From: Isoetes taiwanensis
Taxonomy: Eukaryota; Streptophyta; Lycopodiopsida; Isoetales; Isoetaceae
DNA length: 64,000 nucleotides
Direction: 5' to 3'
Assembly: GCA_021234155.1 (NCBI GenBank)
Contig: JAJEKV010000132.1
Span: 1,804,226 to 1,868,225, forward strand
In this document: positions 23,665 to 36,200 of the stretch, piece by piece
Layout: each line of letters starts with the position of its first letter
Numbering within the stretch: position 1 is the stretch's first letter
The notes under the pieces: generated by a model
Told to the model about the DNA's origin: nothing
The model's input: the letters and a program-made list of their open reading frames with translations, nothing else
Database searches by the model: none
Translations under genes and position numbers: made by a program

Positions 23665-25640
23665 GTTCTTGGCCAAAACTGAGAGGGAGAAGTTTGTCTT
23701 CCATACCCTTCTTATGCCTTTAAACTTTGGCTTGATCTTCAAGGATCAGAAATGTTTTTCTCTTGGCTATCCAATGCAACTTGATGGATTTGGATGAGTA
23801 TAACTGAAGACTATCAAAGATTTGCGAAAACAGTGCAGAAGGGACCGAAATTCAAGAATCAGAATGAGGATACTTAAGATCTTGAGTTTTTTGTGTTAAT
23901 CTTTTGAAAGGAGGCCAGATTTATCCCGCACAACAAGAATTATCACAATATTGGTTGATCTTTAAGGATTTCGGGAGGTTCTCAAGAGATTTGAATATTT
24001 TCTTTGCAAAGGTTTGCTGATCAACAATGATCGGAATGGATCCATGGAAAGTTTCTTCTAATCCAGACCTTGATAATATGAATACGAATTATGTTTCATG
24101 AAGTGAGTTATTTGAAGTCTACTTAGGCCCGGACGATGTCTTTGAATCAAATTGGAATGCCACAGCCAAGCCTGCAGAAGACAAAAAAGCTTTAACTTAT
24201 CTTAGAGCTTTGGTAGTAGTTAGTCATTTACCGGGCATTCATGCTAATCCTTTAGCTGTTTTTGCTTTTTATCAAGACGATAAGCATGTATTTTAGGAAT
24301 GGAAAGATATATCTCACCAAGAACGGAATTTGGTAAGGGCCATGCTTTTTCATAAACATTTGCCACCATCTTTTTGGGGAGAAACATTGCAGACTGCGGC
24401 CTACGTTGGCAACAGAGCACCAACAATGGCCTTAAGTGACAAAACTCCATATGAAGCTTTATATGATGTAAACCAGCCGTTCAAGACTTGAGAATACTTG
24501 GTTGCTTGGCTTATCCGCTGTCCCTGTGGAAATGCTAAAAAGAAAAGGCAAGCACTCGCAACGAGCAGTAAAATACGTTTTTGTGGGTTATCTAAACCAG
24601 CGAAGCTGTGCAGGTATAGACCAATGGGATGAGGGTATGAATGAGGAATACTTCATGCTTATCAAACAAGACTGTCAGGACTTAGCGCCTAGACCACAAA
24701 ATAATCAGCATGTAATGTGGAACGGAAAGGGGGAGGGCATTCTTGCCGAAATGCAATCCGTGAGCCGCTGAGGAGGCCGAATCGATTCGCAGTCGGTATC
24801 GGGCAAGAATGCCGACCCCTTTCCTCTCGTTTCGACGTCAAGGCAAATCTAACCAGATTCTACAGGTTTTTTGGTAGCAATTTACCATTCTTGATTAGAA
24901 TGGATGCAGAAACTGCCGAAAGGCAGACCCACGTGCCTTGATGTTATTGGAAACAAATGGGTTTACACAAGAAATATCATGCTGATGGCAGTATTGAAAA
25001 ACATAAAGCAAGACTGGTGGCTAAGGGTTTCAATCCGAAATTTGGCCTTGATTATAGAGAAGTCTCCAATGGCACGGATGTCTAGATTTAGGGCTCTTAG
25101 TGCTTTAGCAGCCAGCAAAATTTGGAATTTACATCAGTTAGATGTCAAGGGTGCATTTGTTGATGGAGACTTGCATGAAGTCATTCATATGACACACAGC
25201 CACAAGGATTTACCCAACCAGGAAATGAGCATCTTGTATGCAAACTAAAAAAGGGCCTTTATGGTTTGAAACGAACTCCAAGGTGTTGGCGCGAGCCGAT
25301 TACTATTTTTCTTCTTTTACAAGAAGAAAATCAGAAAACCATCGAAGTACAACAGAAGCCAATCTTAAAGCTCTTTGTACTGGAATACAGAAAATGATAT
25401 GGCTGCTACACTTATTTCAAGATCTTCAAATTCCTAATACAACACTTGTTGACAACTCAGGAGGCTATAGCATTGTCAAAGGTGGTCTATTTTGTTTCAG
25501 AACAACCACAGTTGCCTATTGACATATGGCCAAAACTATAAGTATCATCAACATACCAATGTCTAATAGAGCATGTCTAATAAATCTCCATGATGTAAGT
25601 TTTTACTTACTGATCATCCGTTTGGTTCGCATTGTTACCC
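23665..25640 (+). mobile_element. Decayed Ty1/copia retrotransposon
   Basis: After the primer-binding site comes a degenerate leader and gag region. The integrase C-terminal half follows in broken frames (SDKTPYEALYDV near 24440; VPVEMLKRKGKHSQRAVKYV near 24520-24580; YVFVGYLN). The start of RT ([20 protein letters not shown] in the duplicate copy; LDVKGAFVDGDLHEVIHMT at 25139-25195) matches the copia RT region with its LHQLDVKxAFLxGDL signature. The catalytic YVDD part is absent: the sequence jumps near 25230-25330 to RNase H (STTEANLKALCTGIQKMIWL, about 25347-25405), followed by VDNSGGYSIVKG. An internal deletion therefore removed most of the RT, and many stops make it inactive. Confidence 0.8.
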
Positions 25641-25993
25641 TGAATACGTTCCTACAAAAACCCATAAGCATGTCCTTTAAAAGTTTATTCCAAATAAATA
25701 ACCAAGGGTGAATTAGAAGTTGGTCTACCAGCTCTTACCATCATAGAGATAGCTTCATTTAGTTGCATTGCTTTTGCATGCAAAAGTTGATGCAAACGAG
25801 TATCTGATTCCTAAAATTTAACCATAAAATTGTGAGGAAAATATAACTAGCATATTCGACTTTTTAGGAAACATATTTACCACAAGTTTCTCTCTGAGTC
25901 CTCCAATTTCAAGGTCTTTATTTTGAATTTGAAAATCCAGATCAATATGTTGCTTTTTTATTTCTCCAATTTCAAGGTCTCTCTTCCAAATTT

Positions 25994-26253
25994 GAAATAT
26001 CATGCTGATGGCAGTATTGAAAAACATAAAGCAAGACTAGTGGCTAAGGGTTTCAATCAGAAATTTGGCCTTGATTATAGAGAAGTCTTCAGTGGCATGG
26101 ATGTCTAGATTTAGGGCTCTTAGTGCTTTAGCAGCCAGCAGAATTTGGAATTTACATCAGTTAGATGTCAAGGGTGCATTTCTTGATGGAGACTTGCATG
26201 AAGTCATTCATATGACACACAGCCACAAGGATTTACCCAACCAGGAAATGAGC
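25994..26253 (+). repeat. Second copy of the copia RT segment
   Basis: These 260 bp repeat 24971-25230 almost exactly, with only a handful of differences. Both copies share the same frameshift between the first RT block and RFRALSALAAS, so they descend from one already broken sequence rather than two independent elements. The two copies are separated by about 760 bp that includes the RNase H remnant and, at 25905-25990, two copies of CTCCAATTTCAAGGTCT. Confidence 0.85.
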
Positions 26254-26329
26254 AGGGGGCTGCTGCACTAGGCTATGCCACAGCAAACGATGCTCGAAAT
26301 CGAGTTTCGAGTGTGGAGAAGGTTCCCAG

Positions 26330-26510
26330 GGTGTTGGGCCAGGAAAAGAGGCCTAGGATTAGGGTTTAGGTTAATATAAGTTAAGGTCCACATGTGATGC
26401 CACGTGGCTCCAATGGGACATGGCCGTGTGGCAGTTGCCCAATAGGATAAGGCCATATGGAAAATGGACCTTATCCTAAGGTTATCTAAGTTATATTCTT
26501 AACTTAGATA
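26330..26510 (-). repeat. Dispersed promoter-like repeat R2, copy a
   Basis: The minus strand gives, in order, CCTATTGGGCAA, a CCACGTGG G-box, and CCTAAACCCTAATCC. The same order, with a G-box and CCTAACCCTAAC, is seen on the plus strand at 60060-60160. The block ends with a hairpin, AATCTAAGTT-type arms around 26484-26508. Shared architecture suggests two copies of an LTR or promoter-bearing repeat. Confidence 0.45.
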
Positions 26511-27725
26511 TGCACCCATGCCACTTCCTAAGGTATACAAGGCTACAAAGGTAGACTTGTCTAGTGACGGACCCGGAAATATATGTATTTATATCGTATA
26601 TTTCCCTGGAACGCCACACAAGTGCACACAAATTCAATCTCAGGGCACAAGTATACCATTGTACTATACGTATGAAGTGCATGTAGATAAGCGGGACCAT
26701 TCTGCACATACTTGCACTGCAAAAATTCACAACAAAGTACTCAGTTAGATGAATGCTGGCAAGTTTGTTGGAAGGAAACAAAAAAGAGATACCTTCAAAC
26801 GATAATGGCACATAAGCGGAAGTGTAGTAAGATCCCCAGAGTCCCTTTCTTCCCAAAGCAAAAACCATTAGACATGCTTCAATTTATTTTTTTTAAATTG
26901 CAATGGCTAATTTACGGCTGTTGCTAATTTTTTCTACAAACATGAATGTATAGTTAGAGATGTCCTTACAATGAATTAGACCTCAAAGAACCAATTTTCT
27001 ACAACCACCCTTCATGCTGCTGGATACAGTAAGGCTCTGAGCAATTCAAGGTCTAAGAAGCAGAGAGAGCGCAAGGGCAAAGGAAAGAAAATCTACAAGG
27101 AATCGATCTCAGACATGAAAAATAGGTATTTCAGTATTTTGTTGCTTTCAGCGATGTAGAGGCTACACCCCCTTTGGCCGAGGAAAAAAGGTTAAAAAAA
27201 AAACCTAGAAACTTATCTTATCAGGGAAAATATAGAGATTGATAGAGTTGAAGAAACTCACAAATAGAGAAGAACTGCGATTGAGGACTAGAAAAGCCAT
27301 ACCCTGTGCTATCTCCGTTTCATTTTTCTGGCATATAATTTTGAGGACCTTTGAGGACCGTTGATGTGAAAGCCTTAAAATCCAATGGCAACATCAATTT
27401 TTGACGAGTTGGAAGTGCTAAGTGGATAGGCTAGAATTGTAAGAAAGACTGTAGGCTTGGTTGGGCTGGCGTGCTAAAAAATTGGCTTAGAAGGTGGAAG
27501 GTAATAGAATTAGTTTTTACAATCAATACAAATTTAAAAATTTTAGAGCACCTGTGATTTTTAATTTCCTGTTGAGCTGTACACAAGTCACGCAGGGAAA
27601 AAGGCTTCGAGTGTTTGTTTTTGAAGAAATCATCATTCATTTGACTATCATTTTTGATATATAGTTTGCCCTAATCGCAACGTAATGGCGGTTTAATTCC
27701 CTGGATCCAACTTGGGTCTTGGGCT
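26511..27725. other. AT-rich spacer, no confident gene
   Basis: Overlapping 60-125-codon open frames occur on both strands at 26491-26930 but show no recognised domain. Confidence 0.35.
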
Positions 27726-27975
27726 TCTCAGACTGGCTGGACTTCTTCATTTTGCTTCTTTTTTTTTCCCCTGAACAGAGATGGCGGGTATGGCGGCCGT
27801 TCTTGAGTCATCTGTTGACTCAGGACATTTCTTTGCGAAGCCAACGGTCTCCTTTTGAACGAGAGGTGCCCTGCAAGCCTTAAAATTGAATGGTGGTATC
27901 TCCGTTTTTTTGAAGGGCAACTTTTAGAGTTGCCATTCATGTTGAATGGCAATTTTATCAAGATGCCATTCATTT
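27726..27975 (+). repeat. Dispersed repeat R3, copy a
   Basis: The block containing CCCTGAACAGAGATGGCGG, TATGGCGGCCGTTCTTGAGT and the TCATCTGTTGACTCAGGACA words, together with an adjacent block rich in GCCATTCA and TGAATGGC, is found again at 37690-37965 with the two halves in the opposite order. The first half is about 95% identical over some 115 bp. Confidence 0.8.
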
Positions 27976-28470
27976 AAAGGTTAAATTTTTTCTTAGCCAT
28001 TCATTAAAGCTGCAATATAAACAAGCACATCTTCGATACAAAAGCAAAAACACTTCAGCATATATATTTCACATATAAAGCTTAAAGGCCTTCATATTAG
28101 TATTCAAAGTAATTAGCCCAAAGTTTATAATAGCACCATGCGGCGTTGCTTATGATCCAGCCAACTAGCATAGATCATGTCATAGTCTGCATCTGCCACT
28201 GCCACGTCAAGTGTAACATCAACATTTCAAGAGTCTTTTAGATTCAAAGATTCTCGATTATCATTCTTTATCAAGTGTTTGCCTTTGGAATCCACATTCA
28301 CATTCTACAGAAGATGTTGGAAGAACTAGAAATGTTTGCCATAACTTCATCACGTCATCTTAGACATCGAAATAGAAATCACATACTCTACGAGCATTCC
28401 ATAAAGTCTTCATGTTCTTACGGCTTTGTTGCACTTGTAATCTTGCTACAAATGAATATGCTTGCCCTTT

Positions 28471-28990
28471 TCACTTTTCAATATCAAGAAATGTACAACC
28501 CTTTCCCAAACCTGTTGCATAAAGTGCTAGTCCACTTATTTGTTGATCTTCCATTTCCTTTGAATCCATAGGATATTCATTTGTGGAGAATAACTTTGTG
28601 CTTGCTAACAAATCTTCCCCTCGATCATTAAATCTTCGCTTCAAACATGACATGACTTTCCTCACAAATTCTTGACCAACTTTGACACACGATGCAATTG
28701 TGTCTTCAAATGAAGGTGCGTCAAAGGAAAGCATGTAATTAGTAAGCAATAAAAATATATAACTACGAAGTGACAATACAAAACAAGAATTTACTATCAA
28801 AAGAATTCATATATATCTATGATAAAACCACCGTCATCCTTATAAAGCAAGTGGCTTTGATGCTCTTGAACCATCGCTAAGAATTCAGTGGTACACTTGG
28901 TACATCTTCCAAATTTAATTGGGGAAAGACTAGTTGGGGATTTTATTTCATCCTTGTCTTCTGAAAATATATGCATATCAATAATGAAAT
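28471..28990 (-). pseudogene. Unidentified coding remnant, two exon-like blocks
   Basis: Two minus-strand blocks look protein-like: SPIKFGRCTKCTTEFLAMVQ (about 28930-28870), and a 109-codon frame with SFEDTIASCVKVGQEFVRKV, MSCLKRRFNDRG and STKLFSTNEYP (28471-28800). Cys-x2-Cys plus a segment of the type 'L-x-RF-x-DLL-x-A-x-K-F-x-x-x-x-YP' is seen in domesticated hAT-transposase-like proteins, but this is a weak resemblance. The block lies in the presumptive body of the leftmost Helitron, so it may be a captured gene fragment. Confidence 0.3.
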
Positions 28991-29519
28991 GAGTTGGGAC
29001 AAAGAGAAACTTTAAAAATAATAAGAATACTAGGAAATTGCCGGCGTTCCATGTATTTGGACATGGAGTGTTTGTCTATGAATGTTGCCTGCCTAAAGCT
29101 TCTTCGTATTGATGTGTTATTACCACTTGTGAATTTGACAATCGTATATCAAACTTGCTTCAAGAAACATTGTACCCAACGAATGAGCAATATTAACACT
29201 CATAAGCTTGTAAGTATTGCAAAAATCTAGAACCACCTAAATATTCCATTGTACATGCACCAAAAAATCATCATTGATTGCTACTTTGAATAAATAGAAT
29301 GATAAAGATATGAAAAAAGCTACTTATATTGATTGAATCTAAGAATAAAACCTCTTGACTTGGTCTTTATAATTCCTCCCATACTCTTGCTTCCTATAAG
29401 AAAAATAGTCAAAGTGTATACCCTTGTTTGTTCCATCCATATGTTGGCTTCCTATAACAAAAATAATCTAATTGTATAAGCAGCTTATGAAGATGGCCCT
29501 CCATCAATGGACCTTGCGT

Positions 29520-30202
29520 TTAATCTGCTTCACAGTTTTCCATGAGCTGTGCACTGCAGAAAATACAAATAAAGATGCCAGAACAATGACCTGATGTCTC
29601 GGAGATAATAGGTGTGGGATTACCTAATTCTTTGCAACATTCCTTCACTTCATGCAATCGACTTTCTACTTCACTTTTAAATGGAACGTCACTGTTATCA
29701 TGCTCCGCTTCACCATTCCATAGCCTGAAAAAGCTCAGACTTAGAATCGTTTTCAGCAGACATGGGTGCTCCAAGCATTTGAAGATAGAATAATCTAGCT
29801 AGACTGGGATACAGATTCTTGAGTTCAACTTTCTGGTAAGTGTAAACGGAATGAGGAAAGAAGCACCTTAATCTGCAGGATGAATTGACGACCTAAAGCG
29901 GGAGAGAAAAGTGATAACAGACATGGTCGCCACCACCCGCGCTGTAGCCATAGTCGCACTGAACCCCTCCAAGAAAATTCCAAATGCTCAGCAATGCAAC
30001 GAAAAGTGTTTGTGTGGAGATTAGAGTAGCCAAGTGCCATCACCACTGCTGCTGCCTTCTGTGAATCAAGAAACGAATCACCTTCTGTCGAAGTTGAACC
30101 TGACGTGAGTTGAAGCCGGAGTTGAACTTGAGCTGAAGCCGGAGTTGAACCTGAGCTCACCGAAGCCGCGGAGCAACGATTTCTTTTGCCCCCTCGATGC
30201 AA
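29520..30202 (-). other. Minus-strand open frames in Helitron-adjacent DNA
   Basis: Two open frames (125 codons at 29825-30202; 84 codons at 29520-29774) lie on the same strand as the Helitrons. The first contains a short tandem repeat GAAGCCGGAGTTGAAC (two units, 30112-30160) and a stretch QKAAAVVMALGYSNLHTNTF. No family is recognised. They may be exons of a captured gene. Confidence 0.25.
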
Positions 30203-30479
30203 CGCATCGCTATGCTTCTCTTTTTTGCCCTATTTGTGCAATGGAAAATGTACCGCTATGCTTCTCTCGTCACTCCTGTGCTATCCATCATGAACTGCCG
30301 CCAAGATGTTTCATATCATGTTCTATCATGGCATCCTCGTGGAAATCAGAGACATCCCCCGCGAAAAAACCCGATTCGCGAAAAACAAAGGAAACCCCGA
30401 TAGCAAAGGATTGGACAACCGGTTGAAGATGAAAAAACAAAAGCTCCCAACAGATCGCGGAAGAACCCCATTGATCTCA

Positions 30480-30734
30480 ACTATGAACGTATGTAAGCTC
30501 TCCTCCCGACCGCTTTCGAAGCGGCCGCGCCGCTATGCCGTGAAGCTCTCCTCTGATTCGCCGGGAGAAAAGGCCGGCACCGCTATGGCGGAAGCTCTCC
30601 CCGAGAAACCCCTTCTCTTCAACTAAGACACAACCTAGAAAGATTCTCTCGTCCGACAATCCAACCCTAGATCTAAGCCGTCCGATCTAGGGCGGGTTGG
30701 AAGACAGACATACAACAAAATTTTTATAATAAAA
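30480..30734 (-). mobile_element. Helitron C, decayed 5' end
   Basis: Reading leftward from 30734 the minus strand shows TTTTATTATAAAAATTTTG then TGTATGTCTGTCTTCC, GCCCTAGATCGGACGGC. This is the same order as the 5' ends of Helitrons B and A (TCCTATAT...ATAAAATTATA, GTATGTCYGTC, GCCCTA, GACGGC), with point changes in the first bases. It directly abuts the CTAG end of Helitron B. Its 3' end cannot be assigned; it could run to the hairpin at 16980-17008, with later insertions inside, but this is speculative. Near 30510-30600 a phrase CGCTATG(C/G)...GAAGCTCTCC is repeated. Confidence 0.5.
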
Positions 30735-33222
30735 CTAGAATCCGGTTTTCGTTCTTCGGGCAATGTTCCGACTTTGCAAATGTTGGAAACCTATAAGTGA
30801 AGTGCCTGAATATGTCTGAAGTAATTTTTGAAATATTACTTAGAGGCTATGTTGTAAATGATTAGCAAGAGCTGTCTCTCTGCGACACGCTTCTTCCTGT
30901 ACCTATCTGCAAGCCTTCCTTTTTTGTCCGTTCATCACAAATTATGTGGAAACGATATGCTAAGGTCTTCTCTCTCTTTGCTTTGTCTATAAGTCGTTCT
31001 AAGCCGTTTTTAAAGCTAGGCAAAAGGTCAAAAAAACAAATTAAAAAAATTCACATTTGGAAAAAAAAAAGGGGCTTCTTTTTGCTATGCTACGTCATTC
31101 ATTTGACACTTTTTTTTATTTGGTTTCTTTAAAGCTATTACTTTCGGGAGCAAAGGCAAAAAGTATTGTTGTAAAAAGTTCTAATGGTGTCAAAAAGATG
31201 CCTTTTTGTTTAAGTATTTTTCACGTTTGGGGGCAGTCTTTTGCACAACTAAATAAAAACTTGGCTTCTGTTTTAATTTCTTAGGATGGGATTTTTCATA
31301 AACCCAACCAATATAAAATTATGTATTGAAAGAGCTCTCAATGGGCAGTCTTTTGCACAACTAAATAAAAACTTGGCTTCTGTTTTAATTTCTTAGGATG
31401 GGATTTTTCATAAACCCAACCAATATAAAATTATGTATTGAAAGAGCTCTCAATCTGTCATTTGGCTGGCGATCACTAATGGTAGGTTGACTACTCATTC
31501 ACTAATAATCAATCCAACATCCTGGGTATCTGCCAGCAAGCTCTCCAATTTTGCAACTCTTCCATGCTTCTGCCATGTATGAATATCCCTAACAAAACAG
31601 AGAAGTTAATTTTTTGGATTTTAGAATGTATCTTCAGAATGCATGCCATGTCGAATTGGAGCTATAAACATATCGAGAAGATTTACCTAATGCATTAATC
31701 CCCTTGGACTTTATGAATTTTGATCTACATCTTATACCATAAGTACACTGAAAATGCCAAAGGGGTTTTCGTCCCCTGTTGTCTTAATAACAGTCCCTAC
31801 AATTGCCTGAGCCAGAATGATGTCCACAAACCCACTTAGATTCCAGCTCATATCATTCAAGCATGTCCACAAAGAATGGCATAAAATCAGCTTCCTTTGG
31901 ATCGTAAAAACTCGAATCTACATCAACAGTTATTTCCTGTCACAAAAGTCATAACTTAATAGAAGTAGTTTGAAGAAGGAATTTTATATTATACCATAAA
32001 ATAACAAATGATATCATCTTCAAAAGATTGTTTGGATGATCCAAATAGTTTTATCATTCAAAATCTGTCATAACTACTTGGCAAAATAATTGTTTTACAT
32101 CAATCTTAGCTCATATTCTTACCTCAGCATCTCTATTTTTTGCTTGTGGATATGACATTCACATTATAGAAAGAAATATACGTCTCCTGCAAAATCCACC
32201 TCAAATTAGATGCAGATTAAATTACCTAGAACAAGAGTCTTAGAAGGCTTCCTACTACTGAAAAGGCCCAAAGGCACAAAAGCCATAGCCAAATATGCAG
32301 AATAACTTAAGGACCTAAAGCAAGCTATCTATCTTTGCTTTTGCCTTCCTATTCTAAGAAGTATAGATCTACAACAAATGCATGTTCTTGGGCCTATCCA
32401 CAAACAAATGCATGTGTCTTACCTCACTGGCTCAGCTACGAAAATAAACCACCATCGATTTAAACATCTCGTTTGACTACCATAACCAAAGATGCATACC
32501 AGCCCGCGATGACATAATCCTTTTGCGAGCCATGAACGTAGATTCCGAAAGAGGAACGGAGATTTTGGCGTGATGAACAAAGGTTTTGAGAGTTTCTCCT
32601 CCTCAATACCTACCTGCAAGCCAAAAATAAGCATCTCCTCCGGGAATTTTTTGTAGCATTCGGCGGGAGCCTGCCTCCATGCCTAATAATAATCGGAATC
32701 CTTTGAAATCATATGGCATAGCTGCTATTGTGCAAGATCGAAGCCCTTCAGACGCCCTTTCGCTTTTAACGATCGATGTTCAAAGATCAAAGTGAGCTCC
32801 AGATCCTGTGCCTACACCTAATGGGTCCACTGTTCCACCATCGCTGCCAAAATCCACCATAGCTGGGAGCTCAAAATGCCCCAACCATATTTTCCCGACA
32901 AAGAGGAGGCAGGCTACTCCACACAAACAATAACCTAAACTAAGAAAACAACCTTCATTAGCCATCTGTGAACTGTGCTTCATTATGTGGACTGTGCTTT
33001 CATTAGCCATCTGTTCAATGGCGGCCATTACCATAGAACCACAGCTCGTGCAAGCTTGGATAGGCCGCCGGATCCTCCCGCGACCCTAGCTAGCGAAACC
33101 ATACTTTCAGCATTTTAGCCTTTTTATGTTTCAACCGTCCGATAGATAGATAGCAATATCCTAGCCGTCCAAATTAGGGCGAGATTCAAGACGGACATAC
33201 ACTATAATTTTATTATATAGGA
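30735..33222 (-). mobile_element. Helitron B, about 2.5 kb, non-autonomous
   Basis: The 5' end on the minus strand is at 33222: TCCTATATAATAAAATTATA, then GTGTATGTCCGTCTTG. The 3' end is CTAG at 30738-30735 followed by T; the expected terminal hairpin is degraded (GCCCGAAGAACG... remains). No Rep/helicase coding is visible, so it is non-autonomous. Near the 5' end an 84-codon minus-strand frame (32780-33034) begins MVMAAIEQMANESTVHIMKH and continues with a hydrophobic stretch YCLCGVACLLFVGKIWLG. A second frame (32419-32634) follows. These may be captured exons but I cannot name the gene. The element also contains a 112-bp exact tandem duplication. Confidence 0.65.
31231..31454. repeat. Exact 112-bp tandem duplication
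   Basis: 31231-31342 and 31343-31454 are identical over 112 bp (both start GGGCAGTCTTTTGCACAACT and end AAAGAGCTCTCAAT). With no differences, this is a very recent duplication within old, decayed Helitron sequence, or possibly an assembly artefact. Confidence 0.95.
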
Positions 33223-36200
33223 CTAGTAATGGTGCCCAGCGTTGCTGGGCATAAGTTGGGAACCTGTACATGTTTTGACTGCTATGAGGAATGCGGCAGT
33301 AATAATCCAATTTTGATTATTACTTTTGTAACTTTTGTTTTGGCTACAACTTTTGTGACTTTCCATAGGTTTAACATTGTTTAATAGAAACCTAGCTCCT
33401 TCATGTTAGAAGTGTCGCATAGCTATCGCTGAGAGTGAGTAGAACAACACGGTACTTGTTCGTAGCAATTTTGAGTGGGAGTAGTGAATTCATGAAGTAG
33501 ATGTTTGGTACGTAAGGAAATAATTTTCCCATTTGCTAGCAAATTATTCCATAAGGTTCCTATTGTAGTATAGTGGGATCATAGTATAGATAAGGAGGAA
33601 TTATATGTCGGGCTATAGGAATTTGTGTTTATATGAGGAACCATGAAGCATTACTTTAAATACAATAATTATGCAAAATGAACTTGCATAGTTACATTAG
33701 CTTTGGAATATTATTTGATTTGGGTTTCAAAGGTGGTGATCGGACTGGGGCCTCAACAATCATAATTTATTGTAGATGATATAAACCAAAGTTGCCAAAA
33801 CAATATGTGCGATCGCCTTTGTTATCTAAAAATTTCTAACAATTGTTCTCACGGTAAGTCTTTGCTACGTGTCTTTCATTCTTGACTTGTTCCTTGGTTT
33901 TTAAAAAATGCTCGATTTCATTAACTTAGCATGTTAATAATACCTTGATCTATCAATTTGAGTTGGTTGTGTAAATCTTTGTGTCGTTGCTATATAAGAA
34001 TGACACATGGAGTTACATGGATTTGGGGAGGAGGAATCCCGAGATCACATGGTCGCCTTTGTGTATGCTAGCTCTCACTCTATGGGGAGTTCTGATTCGC
34101 CCTCGAACTCATAGTTTGGGTGGCAAGTTAATCACCGTTTCTTTGTCCTTGTGGTTGTGGCCATATTTCTTTATGGTCGTATGTGGACTTAACTTGATCC
34201 AACTTGCTATTCGCCAATGTTAAGCAGCCAAGAAATGGCATTCACAAATGCAATTTTTTCCTCGTGGTTGCCTTGTTGTGTGTTTTTATTTTTGAAAAGG
34301 GACGCCAATGTTAAGTAGTCAAAAATGGCATTCACAGCTCGCAATTTTTTTTCGTGGATCCAATCAAGTGATGTATGTAGAATGAAAATAGAGTAGCTTG
34401 GTGCACCATTATAAACAAAAGAGTGTATCACTTGAAAAAGTGTGAAGCAAGTCGCGGCACCTCAATAGCAATTGGTTGGGTGTTGAAATGTGGCTTACCA
34501 TTGTGTTGCAATAAAGATCTAATGCAAAGAAATAGTATAAATGGCCTTTGTATTCCTTTGTTTGGTGTTTCGCTTCTCCCCGCTTCTAAGTTTTCAAGGA
34601 GGCAAACGCGATTCCCTCATAGAAATATTAACTTCTTCATGGTAGGTCAGATTCTCATGAGAATCTTGAGGTCGGGAAGAAAGAATGCAAAAAACGTTTA
34701 CCGTGAATTATGGAACTCCATTATGTGCTTAAATAAAAGCCGGAAGTACCTTTATGGTTTAAGTTCTCTATAGACAAATTTAATATATTTTTAAGAAATC
34801 AAGGTTCGCTAACCTTGAGCGGCTTAATAGATCCAATTGTGGTCATAGTCTTGATAACCATTTGCGTGCATTGTCCCATTCAAAAATCAATCATCTTGGC
34901 AACCGGTAGTTATATGCTACAACTATAGTTGTAAGACGAGGGGAGGACGTGATTAGATGTTTTAACTATTTCTTCTTTTAATCTCATGTCCTTGTTGCTA
35001 TTTTATTTGTAGATTAATGCATTGAAAAATATATGCATTGAGAGTAATGATTGCAAGTTTCTCCTTTTCCAATTGTCTTTTAAGCTTTTACAATTGGGAA
35101 TACCGGATTTTATATGCAAAGGGGAAGCCGCTTTGTACAATACGTGAAGGAACATCCGAAAAGCTTCAAATCCATAGTTTCTACCTTGTTTGCTTCGCCG
35201 TAAGATATCAAAGTACAATCGGCCACTTGGAGTTGTGCAAAACATTGTCGCCAAAGTTGATTGATTGGCTAAGATGGGCTATTTTTGAGGCTTAACCCAA
35301 TTTGTCACTATACGATAAATAAGCAAATAGGGGAATCCCGGGGTGTTGTGTGGGGCTGTTTGGGGTCACAAAGTGATATAGCAAGAACTATGAATTATGG
35401 GCCTTCAAGGTCAAGATCATCTCAGCACAAAGCACAAAACGAAGACTCTAACTTAGATCTTTATTTCCTGTCAATCAAGCCTTTGTTATGACAGTTCATA
35501 CCCAATGTATGTGATGTCGCCATAAACCTTGCCATATGTGAATGCGGAAAATCTCAACACTGAGTACATAGTTTTGGAAATAACTCTTAACTCATTCCCT
35601 TCTTATCTCTGCTCCATCTACAACTCCATCTACAACTGTGGTAGCATCCTTAGACATGGTAATATTTTTTCTCGCAAGTGACTTAAGATTAACCCTAGCT
35701 CCAACATTTTAGAAATATATGCATTTTTTCTATTGTCCTTGCTTGACTAACCTCCAGCTTTTAATCCAATACCATTTTCAATGATGAAGTTGACTAATCT
35801 GCAAAGATTCTCAGAAGCTACAACATGACTAACTCTGCGTTTCTTAGCTACAACATGTAGCCAAGATACACAGATGCACTTTTGTTAAATTTGTCTCCAT
35901 TCTATGATGGAGCTCAAAACCTAGATTGCTCCCGAATTTGGAATCCAGCAACTTCATTGCCGTAATGCCCGCCCATTCATAACAAAAAATCAATATGCAA
36001 TAATACCTCTAATAGTCGTTTTACGTTTTCAAACTACTTACGTTGTTGGGCTGGTCGAGGATGTAACGGCATTTGGGCCTCATACACATAGTGGGATGTC
36101 ATACACGCGATAATTCGCCTTGCGGCAAAGATTGGCAGTAAATGTGCAGTTAAACAACATCTTGAAAATGCATCCCTGGATACTCAAGCTTTGAGCTTTT

